Shown here: positions 1 to 6,395 of the stretch, piece after piece | Layout of the letters: each line of letters begins with the position of its first letter | Position numbering within the stretch: position 1 is the first letter of the stretch | Assembly (NCBI GenBank): GCA_031266635.1 | Contig: JAISAN010000155.1 | Span: 1 to 8,760 of the forward strand | Reading direction: 5' to 3' | DNA: 8,760 nt | Source of the DNA: Treponema sp. | GTDB taxonomy: Bacteria; Spirochaetota; Spirochaetia; Treponematales; Breznakiellaceae | Position numbers and translations under genes: made by a program | Notes under the pieces: model-generated | Database searches by the model: none | Told to the model about the DNA's origin: nothing | Seen by the model: the letters and a program-made list of their open reading frames with translations, nothing else

Positions 1-764
1 ACCCCTTTGTATTTCACCTTATATGTATCAATAATTCCCGCGTGAGAAATTCCAAAAACACCCTGGCTTGTTACTAAACCCTTAAAATCTCCCCATTTTG
101 CTGAATCCACAGGACACAAGCCGTCATTATCACCATCGGTCATTTGTATAACAGGATTCATAATTATAAAATTAAAATCACTGAAAAAATATTTCATTTT
201 CGCGGCGTAACTTTGATAATAAACATTTTCATTATCAGGATTTTGTTCATTAAATTCAACGCTATATAGTTCTGATATCTGCCTGCTGCTTGTAAAGTAA
301 TCCGGCTTTTTATCGCCAAGTATTTTAAACCATCCATTCACAAAGAAAGAGGCAAATTTATATAATCCGTCCGGCGTTTCAACAGCGATATTCATTGCTT
401 TGACCCCGTGGTGCGGCGTTGAAATCGTAGTCAGTGAAGCAACCGCATAATCCATTTTTAATGTACTGATAAGATACCGTGATTCAAGCCCGCCTCTTGA
501 ATGGGCAATAATATTTACTTTCTCCGCGTTAGCTTCTTTAAGAATATTGATAATTGTATCCTTTATTGTTCCCGCGTTATATTCAATTGACCCCCATGCG
601 TCAGTTCCGCCGTAATAAACCGTTATACCATGTTCTGAAAGATGTTTTGGTATTCGTCCCCAATAATTAATAAACCCTAATGTTTTATCTCTGAAACCAG
701 CGCCATGAATGAGGACAACCGGATATTTTAAATTTATTTTTTCAATGTCGTTGCTATTTATCAT
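1..764 (-). CDS. Secreted-type triacylglycerol lipase / alpha-beta hydrolase, partial (C-terminus beyond left edge)
   Basis: This is an alpha/beta-hydrolase related to class I bacterial lipases, which cleave acyl esters. The reading frame shows the oxyanion-hole strand VVLIHGAG, the nucleophile elbow AHSRGG (Ser codon 498-500), a TPHHG loop, the acid/calcium region DGDNDGLCPVDSAKWG (Asp codon 123-125) and a SHAG histidine (codon 42-44), so the whole triad is encoded before the window edge. The chosen ATG at 764 has a GAGGGTG ribosome site at 770-776. The same frame stays open upstream, however, and encodes a lipoprotein-like signal (765-872, separate entry), so the native start was probably further up. 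The next in-frame ATG is at 983, inside the neighbouring gene; no in-frame ATG, GTG or TTG lies between. Function as an esterase/lipase is well supported; substrate and cellular location are not. The stop codon is not in the window. Confidence 0.8.
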   Translation of the reverse strand, partial: MINSNDIEKINLKYPVVLIHGAGFRDKTLGFINYWGRIPKHLSEHGITVYYGGTDAWGSIEYNAGTIKDTIINILKEANAEKVNIIAHSRGGLESRYLISTLKMDYAVASLTTISTPHHGVKAMNIAVETPDGLYKFASFFVNGWFKILGDKKPDYFTSSRQISELYSVEFNEQNPDNENVYYQSYAAKMKYFFSDFNFIIMNPVIQMTDGDNDGLCPVDSAKWGDFKGLVTSQGVFGISHAGIIDTYKVKYKG

Positions 765-872
765 TTTTACACCCTCATTGCCATTATTATAGTCCTCCGG
801 GTTTGGGACTGTTGCGCACGAGATATTTAGAACGGCTATATTTATTAACAGGGCAAGAAAACCTCTAAAAAC
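765..872 (-). other. In-frame lipoprotein signal-peptide remnant upstream of the lipase
   Basis: Continuing the lipase frame upstream gives a basic residue, then a hydrophobic run (FLALLINIAVLNISC), then a polar linker (ATVPNPEDYNNGNEG) leading into the hydrolase. This looks like a spirochaete lipoprotein signal with the acceptor Cys at codon 816-818 (relaxed lipobox, Ile-Ser before Cys). No ATG, GTG or TTG lies in frame before this segment until 983. The frame enters the palindrome at 860-889 exactly where the initiator would be expected (codon 870-872 reads GTT). Either the start was lost by insertion or rearrangement, or an unusual initiator such as CTG at 849-851 is used. The signal-peptide reading is inference from composition; the lack of a normal start is seen directly. 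Confidence 0.5.
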
Positions 873-889
873 TGAGATTTTTAGAGGTT
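860..889. repeat. Perfect 12-bp inverted repeat (AACCTCTAAAAA / TTTTTAGAGGTT) at the lipase 5' end
   Basis: Two perfect 12-bp arms (860-871 and 878-889) flank a 6-base loop. On the minus strand the right arm is followed by TTCTT, so it could act as a weak terminator for the gene ending at 955, although the stem is AT-rich. An extended -10 (TGG then TATTAT, 894-902, minus strand) lies just before it, which would place the palindrome at the very start of a lipase transcript. The neighbouring stretch 900-952 is markedly more GC-rich than either side. I read this as a small repeat or rearrangement scar at the lipase start. Whether it is repeated elsewhere in the genome cannot be seen here. Confidence 0.7.
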
Positions 890-954
890 CCCTATAATAC
901 CAACAACAGCCCGGTGAGACAGGACCGGCCGGCTGCCGCGGACAAAGGCCCGTT

Positions 955-1878
955 TCAAAATGACGATACTTTCCATTGACCATTACTTTCTTTTATTACC
1001 GTCATAGGTTTTGCGGCGCCTACATCCTGCCCGTCTTGCCGAATTTGGTACATAAATACCCTCGAAGAAGGCGTGTCCCGGCTTGAGTCAGAGCGGACAA
1101 AGTAATATTCACGGTTTGCCATTGAAATCATTCGCCACCAGGATTGGCCTTTTGCCTGCAATGCGCCTGAACCGGAAATAGCGTTTTCCTGAACCGAACA
1201 AAGTTGATTCCATACCGCTGAATCTTTTTTAACCGAGCCGTAAAAAAGAAACCATTTGGCCACCGCTTCGGGCTCCAGATTTTGCGGAACCGCGCTTGCG
1301 TTTTGCGGGATCCCGGCCGTCCAGTTTGCCGCCTGGGCCGCCAGATACCGGTCAAAAATATCCTGCCCCGCCAATACCGGCTTATTGTTTTGTATGGTAA
1401 CGCACGCCCTGTTTTGAACCCTCATGGCGGCAACGTCCATAAGCACCACGTTGCCCCACCATCTGTAGGCATCCACAATCGTTCCAAGCACCTCATAACG
1501 CCCGCTCATGTTTCCCAATCCGTTATTCAGTTTATATAATAAATCCTGAATACCATCATTGTACTTTATGATGAAGATGTTATTACTGTTCTTTTCACCA
1601 TACCAGTAATATTTATTCCCGTCCCGATCGGTGATAAAATCGCCAAAGTCTATAGCGGGAAACAACATAACTTTCTTTTCATACCGGCTAAAGTTATTTA
1701 CCACCACATTTGCCGAAACCTGGTCAGCCCAGCGGGAGTCCCCCTTATATTGGGCGACAAGATTATCCCATGCCGTATCGCCGGCCCTGGCAATATCACC
1801 CGCGGGATCAGCCCAAACAAACCAGGGAAAAACCATAAAAGAAAGCAATAAGAACGCCTTTTTTTTGTTCGTATTCAT
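955..1878 (-). CDS. Exported protein of unknown function (signal peptide, 307 aa)
   Basis: I do not recognise a named family. Start at ATG 1878 is preferred over one ten codons upstream because a strong GGAGGTG ribosome site lies at 1885-1891, and the product then begins with a classic signal peptide: MNTNKKK, a hydrophobic core LLLSFMVFPWFVWA, and a likely type I cut after VWA before DPAGD. There is no lipobox cysteine, so the protein is probably periplasmic or secreted. The middle (about residues 45-155) contains RYEVLGTIVDAYRWWGN, strand-rich and resembling OB-like folds. The last 110 residues end in IKESNGQWKVSSF, the kind of closing strand seen in NTF2-like domains. Both fold guesses are weak inference. 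It is rich in Trp, Tyr and Asn. The lipase frame lies downstream on the same strand, separated by a palindrome, so co-transcription is possible. Confidence 0.85.
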   Translation of the reverse strand: MNTNKKKAFLLLSFMVFPWFVWADPAGDIARAGDTAWDNLVAQYKGDSRWADQVSANVVVNNFSRYEKKVMLFPAIDFGDFITDRDGNKYYWYGEKNSNNIFIIKYNDGIQDLLYKLNNGLGNMSGRYEVLGTIVDAYRWWGNVVLMDVAAMRVQNRACVTIQNNKPVLAGQDIFDRYLAAQAANWTAGIPQNASAVPQNLEPEAVAKWFLFYGSVKKDSAVWNQLCSVQENAISGSGALQAKGQSWWRMISMANREYYFVRSDSSRDTPSSRVFMYQIRQDGQDVGAAKPMTVIKESNGQWKVSSF

Positions 1879-1906
1879 ACAAAACACCTCCATAAAATGA
1901 TACCAC

Positions 1907-1935
1907 ATTATTTAAAAAAACAGAGCGGATAACAA
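1907..1935 (-). promoter_or_regulatory. Candidate sigma70 promoter for the exported-protein gene (proximal)
   Basis: On the minus strand, TTGTTA (1930-1935) and AATAAT (1907-1912) are separated by exactly 17 bases. The -10 matches consensus at five of six positions and the -35 at four. Transcription would begin near 1900 and give a leader of about 20 bases that still contains the GGAGGTG site at 1885-1891. This is a sequence match only. Confidence 0.45.
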
Positions 1936-1983
1936 AATGCCGGAAAGAAAGTTTATTAATACCCATAACCTCTCTTTCGGTCC

Positions 1984-2012
1984 AGTATTTATACTTTGTA
2001 GTATTTTGTCAA
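1984..2012 (-). promoter_or_regulatory. Candidate sigma70 promoter with perfect TTGACA (distal, minus strand)
   Basis: A perfect -35 TTGACA on the minus strand (2007-2012) is followed after 17 bases by AATACT (1984-1989). An overlapping TAAATA is also present at shorter spacing. It points toward the exported-protein gene and would give a leader of about 100 bases. That leader includes a weak, bulged pairing between CCGAAAGA (near 1973-1980) and TCTTTCCGG (near 1940-1950). It could be a second promoter for the same gene. Confidence 0.45.
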
Positions 2013-2168
2013 GATACATTGGTCCGCTTACGCCCAAGATTCCGGCTGCTTACAACATTTTACCAACCTGAACAATGGCTTACACCGGAAATATGCCGGC
2101 GCCGGAGGGCAAAAAAACTAAAATGTCAGGTTCGCCGCCACACAGCCGTAGATAAAGGCATAAACCGC

Positions 2169-2195
2169 TTGAAAATTATCTTCCGCCGTTATAAT
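2169..2195 (+). promoter_or_regulatory. Candidate promoter of the methyltransferase gene
   Basis: TTGAAA (2169-2174) and a perfect TATAAT (2190-2195) are 15 bases apart, slightly shorter than the ideal spacing. Transcription would start near 2202 and give a leader of about 160 bases before the ATG at 2362. I see no convincing gene in 1936-2361. The short reading frame at 2019-2249 starts at a TTG without a ribosome site and has an arginine-rich, unconvincing translation. Confidence 0.45.
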
Positions 2196-2206
2196 ATAGT
2201 AAAAAT

Positions 2207-2331
2207 CAACAACCGTGCGGCAGAGCCATGCGGTATGTTGTTCTCATAAGGTATTTATATTCGGGTTTCATATCTTTATAACTGCGGCAGAGTAGTTGCT
2301 TACGCAACATCAAGGGCGGGGTATGAAACCC
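2207..2331 (+). promoter_or_regulatory. Structured 5' leader of the methyltransferase gene
   Basis: Two stem-loops can be drawn. The first pairs CAACA (2207-2211) and CCG (2213-2215) with CGG (2231-2233) and TGTTG (2236-2240), leaving a small internal loop. The second has a perfect 10-bp outer stem, GGGTTTCATA (2263-2272) with TATGAAACCC (2322-2331), enclosing a small hairpin GTTGC (2295-2299) / GCAAC (2304-2308). The decamer TGCGGCAGAG occurs twice, at 2216-2225 and 2283-2292, once in each structure. No T-run directly follows either stem, so they are not ordinary terminators. The ribosome site lies just downstream. A translational or attenuation control element, a small RNA, or an inert repeat are all possible; the function is not known. 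Confidence 0.4.
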
Positions 2332-2361
2332 TCAATACGAATCATTTTTTAGAGGGGAAAT

Positions 2362-4800
2362 ATGCCGGTCTATAGCGGTATTCAAAAAGAAGAAACCCTG
2401 AAAGGGCTTGTCCATGATGATTATTTCTCCAAATTCGGCTACGAACCTAATATTGACAATATAGACTTTGTAATCACCGATAAGAAAACACGGGACGACC
2501 TTTTTAGCGATGGTCCGGGAAGTTCGACGCATTACCTTTGGGCGGAGGCGAAAAAAGGGGCCCACGATGTATTCGAGATGTTTACCCAGCTTATTCTGAC
2601 CTGTAAAAAAACCTATGAAAAGGCGGAACATTTAGCCCCGCCCTGGCTTGGTGTTTTTGACGAGGCGCGGATTGCCTTCGTTTCTTTCCACGATATTCTC
2701 CCCATTTTTAACGAAACCGACTTTAACTGGAATATAACGCCGAGCAATCACGAAACAGCGGACTTTCAAAAGGCGAAAGAAAAAGTAAAAAAACTCATCG
2801 GCGCGAAAATTGCGCTTTATAATTTTAGCGCGGACGACAGCGAAATAAAGGAATTTATTAAAACTCATTTTGCCGCCGGAGCGTCCGCATCCATTAAAAG
2901 CCCTATCACAAAAGATAATTTTGTGCAGATTTTTATCAAATGGGTAAAAGAGGTAAAACCGTTTGTCAATATTCCAAAGGAAGAATGGGCGGAATTCAAG
3001 CAAAAGGGGATTCTCGACTGTGATTTTTACCGCGCCGATGTGATGAGTGCTCCGGCGCAAGCGCCGGATCTTGGAGAAAACGCAGGCGTTTTCTCCACAA
3101 AATTTAATACAATTACGGAAAAACTAAAGGTCATCCTTAAAAACGACAATTACAAGTTTCAGGAAAATATCTCGGGACGGCTGTTTACTTCGGATATTGG
3201 TTTTACCGATAATGGGGAGGCTTACAGCCGTTTTTGGAACAGATACGAGCGTCCGCCCGCGCCGGTTTTTCAGCAGTTCATTATCGACCGCCGCGATCTG
3301 CTGGTGCCGCAGAATATCCGCGAAGTAAAAGGCAGTTTCTTTACGCCAAAAATCTGGGCGGATAAATCGAAAGAATATTTAGCGCATGTTTTCGGCGGGA
3401 ATTGGCAGGAAGAATATGTTGTATGGGACTGCGCGGCTGGAACAGGGAACCTGCTTGCCGGGCTTTCCAATAAATACAATGTCTGGGCATCGGATATTGA
3501 CCAGGGGAATGTGGAGACGATGCAGAGCCTTATCGACATTGACGAAAACCTCGATCTGCTCCCCGCCCATGTGTTTCAGTTTGATTTCCTGAACGACAGT
3601 TTTGACAAGTTGCCGGAAGGATTGCGAAACATCATTAATGACCCGGAAAAGCGCAAGAAGTTAATTGTGTATATTAATCCGCCGTATGCGGAGGCGGGAA
3701 ACCAAAAAATGGTAATGGGAACCGGCGGAGCTAAAACAGGCGTTGCGATGTATTCTAAAACCGCCAGCAGATACAAACGTGCCATTGGCGCCGCGACAAA
3801 TGAACTGTCGGCGCAGTTTATGGCGCGTATATATTATGAAATACCGGCCTGTAAATTGGCGCTCTTTTCGAAGCTGAAATTTGTATGTACAGAAAATTTT
3901 GTCAAATTCAGAAAATCATTTAACGCCGACTTCAAAGCAGGTTTTGCTGTTCACGCGAATACTTTTGATAATGTTACTGGAAAATTTCCGATAGGCTTTA
4001 CTATTTGGGACTTAAACGGGGTTTATTTCCCTGAATTCATTGAGCTTGATATTCCTGAAGAAAGCGGAAAAAAGAAATTTTGGGATGATTTTAATAAATC
4101 TATAAACCACTGGATACGCTGTTTTAACCACGTTAAAAAAAATATGTTTGGATATTTGATTTGTGAAACATCCGACTTTCAACATATTCATCAGCCATAT
4201 ATAACGAAGGATATGACAGTCAGGACAAGCAGACAGTTTGCCTGTACCGGGAATAACCTCATACAGGCGTGCATTTACTTTGCGGTCCGCCTTTGTATTG
4301 AACCGACATGGCTAAACGACCGTGATCAATTTCTGTATCCCAATGACGGCTATACAACCGATATTGAATTTCAAAATAATTGTCTCGTCTTTACCTTATT
4401 TCACGGGCAAAACCGCATTTCATCACAGCATGGCGTTAATCACTGGATACCCTTCACCGAGAAAGAAGTGGACGCTCAGGAAAAATTTGACTCCAATTTT
4501 ATGAGCGGATTCCTCAATGACAAAACGTTTAGTGCCGAAACGCGGGCGGTTCTTGACGCGGGGCGGGAATTATGGAAATACTACCACGCAAAAATCAGGG
4601 GAAATAAAACCGCTTCCGTCAACGCCTCTTTGTACGACATCCGGGAGTTTTTTCAGGGGCGCAATGACAAGGGAACTATGAAAACAAAATCGGAGGATGA
4701 AACCTACAATGAGCTTATCGGTTCTCTGCGGGAAAAATTGGAGGCTTTAACAAAGAAGATACAGCCCAAGGTGTATGAATATGGCTTCCTGAAGGAGTGA
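2362..4800 (+). CDS. Type IIG-like N6-adenine DNA methyltransferase / restriction enzyme (812 aa)
   Basis: This is a large one-chain DNA adenine methyltransferase using S-adenosylmethionine. The N-terminal part (about 1-170) has IDFVITDKK followed by YLWAEAKKG; the spacing of Asp35 to Glu62-x-Lys64 fits a PD-(D/E)xK nuclease core. The methyltransferase core has a motif X-like GSFFTPKIWA (324-333), motif I WDCAAGTGN (355-363) and motif IV INPPY (438-442), all intact. Residues 560-760 are likely the target-recognition region, and the last 30 or so residues are charged and helical. ATG 2362 follows AGAGGGG at 2351-2357. No separate specificity or restriction subunit is visible nearby, so it probably acts alone in defence against foreign DNA. 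Methylation is well supported; cleavage is inferred from one motif. Residues 231-245 are encoded by two palindromes that look inserted. An A8 run lies at 4135-4142. Composition is AT-richer than the genes to the right, in line with transfer. Confidence 0.87.
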   Translation: MPVYSGIQKEETLKGLVHDDYFSKFGYEPNIDNIDFVITDKKTRDDLFSDGPGSSTHYLWAEAKKGAHDVFEMFTQLILTCKKTYEKAEHLAPPWLGVFDEARIAFVSFHDILPIFNETDFNWNITPSNHETADFQKAKEKVKKLIGAKIALYNFSADDSEIKEFIKTHFAAGASASIKSPITKDNFVQIFIKWVKEVKPFVNIPKEEWAEFKQKGILDCDFYRADVMSAPAQAPDLGENAGVFSTKFNTITEKLKVILKNDNYKFQENISGRLFTSDIGFTDNGEAYSRFWNRYERPPAPVFQQFIIDRRDLLVPQNIREVKGSFFTPKIWADKSKEYLAHVFGGNWQEEYVVWDCAAGTGNLLAGLSNKYNVWASDIDQGNVETMQSLIDIDENLDLLPAHVFQFDFLNDSFDKLPEGLRNIINDPEKRKKLIVYINPPYAEAGNQKMVMGTGGAKTGVAMYSKTASRYKRAIGAATNELSAQFMARIYYEIPACKLALFSKLKFVCTENFVKFRKSFNADFKAGFAVHANTFDNVTGKFPIGFTIWDLNGVYFPEFIELDIPEESGKKKFWDDFNKSINHWIRCFNHVKKNMFGYLICETSDFQHIHQPYITKDMTVRTSRQFACTGNNLIQACIYFAVRLCIEPTWLNDRDQFLYPNDGYTTDIEFQNNCLVFTLFHGQNRISSQHGVNHWIPFTEKEVDAQEKFDSNFMSGFLNDKTFSAETRAVLDAGRELWKYYHAKIRGNKTASVNASLYDIREFFQGRNDKGTMKTKSEDETYNELIGSLREKLEALTKKIQPKVYEYGFLKE
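3051..3097 (+). repeat. Two adjacent perfect palindromes inside the methyltransferase gene
   Basis: TCCGGCGC, AA, GCGCCGGA (3051-3068) is followed three bases later by TGGAGAAAACGC, AG, GCGTTTTCTCCA (3072-3097). The arms of 8 and 12 bp are perfect and each loop is two bases. Together they encode PAQAPDLGENAGVFS in frame, in the linker between the nuclease-like and methyltransferase regions. The stretch is 47 bases, about 16 codons, and keeps the frame. Such paired snap-back hairpins are not expected by chance in coding DNA and resemble small palindromic elements inserted at a tolerant site. No T-run follows, so termination is unlikely. Confidence 0.8.
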
Positions 4801-4817
4801 ACCTTTCCGCCGGGACC

Positions 4818-6242
4818 TCACAGTTTTTCTATCAACATCGAACATTTTCCCGAAGGAATCGGCAGCGTTTTTTTCTTCTTTCCCAAAATATTGATGGTAA
4901 AATAATAAAGCTTTTCGCTTTCCATGTGGATTTCCCAGCCCCGGCCGCTTTTGTTGGAAAGAATGGTGATCATGTTTTTTTTCAGGGAGAGATTTTCCAC
5001 GCCCATGATCTCCAGATTGGGAATGATCCAGTCCACGGTCTTTCGGGGCAGGGAGATAAAGAGACCCACAATGTTTTCGATGGTCAGGCAGATGGTGGAG
5101 AGGGCGTCATAGGCGAGGTAGCGGGGATGGGGGAATTCGGGCTTCCCCTGCCAGCGGGCGGGGCCTTCCTTGAGGGGGAGGTAAGCTTCCCAGAGGTTGC
5201 CCTTATGGTGATCCCCGTCGGGGCTCATGGAATCCAGCATAAAATAGAGATGGCGGATGGCGTTTTCCCGGGCCAGTTCCCAGCGCTGATACCGTTCCAG
5301 GCCCTTGATCACCATAAAGGTCAGATGGGGAAACACGGAGCCCCGGTAACCCCGGCCGCTTTCGTCAAAAGCTTTTTCATTCACCGCCAGGGACGGGAAG
5401 GGATGGGGGGAACCGAAAAAATTGGGGTCCGAAAGTTTTTCGATAATCCGCTCCGCCTTGTCATCGTTGGGAATTTCCGCCAGAAGGGGCCAATACCCGG
5501 CGATGGTTTTGACAGGGATCCGCTGTTCGTTTTTGTCGATGTCGTGGTAAAAGCCGCCTTCAGGATCCCACATGAGGGAGTTGATCCGGGTTTTCAGGGA
5601 AAAATACTGCCGCTTGTACTGAAAGCTCGATTCCTTGTCGTTGAGAATATCCGCCAGCGCGGACATATACAGCACGTTGATCGCCATCATGGTGTTAAAA
5701 TCCATGAGGTAATAGGCGTCTTCCCGGGGGGAGTTGATCATCCTGGTTACCGAGAGGGGAACCCGGTACAGGCCATTGGGTTTCTTGAAAACCGAATCTA
5801 TCCATCCGGAATATTTTTGCAGGATGGGAAGCACGTCCTTGACCCGCTTCTTGTTGGCCGACTTATGGTAAAGGTTGTATTCCGCCCAGGCAAAAAGAGG
5901 AAGCCCCAAACCTTCGGGGTTGTCCTTTTCCACCGCCGGAAGGCCGGTCTCGATGGTATAGGCGGAGCGGATGGCCCCGTTGGGCTCCTGGCGTTCATAG
6001 AAAATATCCAGCGTCGGATGGGCCTGGTAGATCCGGTTGGAATAAACCAAAAAAAAGGACGAAAAAATGGCGTCCGACTGATAAACCACCGGCGAACCGG
6101 GGTAGGAGAAAAATTTCCCCCCAATGGCGGCTTTTTCCTCGCCGGTTTTCCAGAAATCCTGTATCCAGGCCCATGTTTTATCGTATATGTCAACAAAATC
6201 CTGATCGTAGAAATGAATCTTGGGAAAATCGCGTTTTGTCAC
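4818..6242 (-). CDS. (alpha/alpha)6-barrel glycosidase-like protein (GH63/trehalase, MGH1-like; 474 aa)
   Basis: The protein resembles the family that includes GH63 glucosidases, mannosylglycerate hydrolases and trehalases, inverting enzymes acting on alpha-glucosides or related sugars. Barrel motifs appear in order: YQSDAIFSSFF (54-64), QEPNGAIRSAY (85-95), LFAWAEYNLYH (116-126), MINSPRED (168-175), MDFNTMMAINVLYM (180-193), MWDPEGGFYHD (224-234), TIAGYWPLLAEIP (246-258), GRGYRGSVFP (296-305) and LWEAYLP (350-356). After residue 400 comes a strand-rich tail. Glu352 matches the catalytic base, but the expected Asp general acid before NSPR is Ile169, so activity is doubtful or altered. There is no signal peptide, so it is likely cytoplasmic. 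The start is GTG 6242 with AAGGAG at 6248-6253; a nearby ATG at 6246 is out of frame. It ends 17 bases from the convergent methyltransferase with no visible terminator between. The exact substrate cannot be told. Confidence 0.85.
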   Translation of the reverse strand: MTKRDFPKIHFYDQDFVDIYDKTWAWIQDFWKTGEEKAAIGGKFFSYPGSPVVYQSDAIFSSFFLVYSNRIYQAHPTLDIFYERQEPNGAIRSAYTIETGLPAVEKDNPEGLGLPLFAWAEYNLYHKSANKKRVKDVLPILQKYSGWIDSVFKKPNGLYRVPLSVTRMINSPREDAYYLMDFNTMMAINVLYMSALADILNDKESSFQYKRQYFSLKTRINSLMWDPEGGFYHDIDKNEQRIPVKTIAGYWPLLAEIPNDDKAERIIEKLSDPNFFGSPHPFPSLAVNEKAFDESGRGYRGSVFPHLTFMVIKGLERYQRWELARENAIRHLYFMLDSMSPDGDHHKGNLWEAYLPLKEGPARWQGKPEFPHPRYLAYDALSTICLTIENIVGLFISLPRKTVDWIIPNLEIMGVENLSLKKNMITILSNKSGRGWEIHMESEKLYYFTINILGKKKKTLPIPSGKCSMLIEKL

Positions 6243-6263
6243 ACATACTCCTTAGTTCTATTG

Positions 6264-6292
6264 AGATTACCTGAGGAACCATAAAAAGTCAA
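6264..6292 (-). promoter_or_regulatory. Candidate promoter of the glycosidase-like gene
   Basis: On the minus strand, TTGACT (6287-6292) and TAATCT (6264-6269) are separated by 17 bases. The -35 is near-perfect and the -10 is weak. Transcription would start near 6257, leaving a short leader that carries AAGGAG (6248-6253) five bases before the GTG at 6242. The region 6243-6395 between the divergent genes also holds a plus-strand TATAAT at 6305-6310 and TATACA at 6331-6336. Neither has a good -35, so the plus-strand promoter for the GatB-like gene is unsettled. Confidence 0.45.
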
Positions 6293-6395
6293 ATCCGGTT
6301 TTTTTATAATTGCTTCTCCAAGTTATTTATTATACAGTAAGAAAGCAAAATTGTCATGTTTTTTTTCCGTTTTACCCGCAGATAAGGGGAAAATT

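Noticed and set aside
2096..2105. CCGGCGCCGG palindrome in the intergenic region
   Set aside because: A short GC palindrome with no partner structure or matching copies in the window; too little to call a site.
2019..2249. A 76-residue frame in the intergenic region
   Set aside because: It starts at a TTG with no ribosome site, has an arginine-rich random-looking product, and overlaps the promoter and leader of the methyltransferase gene.
2263..2331. An intrinsic terminator upstream of the methyltransferase gene
   Set aside because: The outer stem encloses 49 bases and the nearest T-run begins about 14 bases after it, so it lacks the compact stem plus immediate T-tract.
2346..2355. TTTTTAGAGG shared with the palindrome at 878-887
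   Set aside because: The shared decamer contains the ribosome-binding core AGAGG after a T-run, so the match is explained by ordinary translation-initiation sequence.
4135..4142. An A8 run inside the methyltransferase gene as a phase-variation tract
   Set aside because: Eight adenines encoding Lys-Lys in AT-rich coding DNA is not long enough to argue for slippage control without population data.
4801..4817. A terminator between the convergent genes
   Set aside because: The 17-base gap has no inverted repeat with a T-run; termination must rely on other signals.
4797..6284. A 495-residue open frame on the plus strand overlapping the glycosidase-like gene
   Set aside because: The minus strand carries ordered barrel motifs, a ribosome site and a promoter; the plus-strand translation is low in recognisable structure and has no ribosome site.
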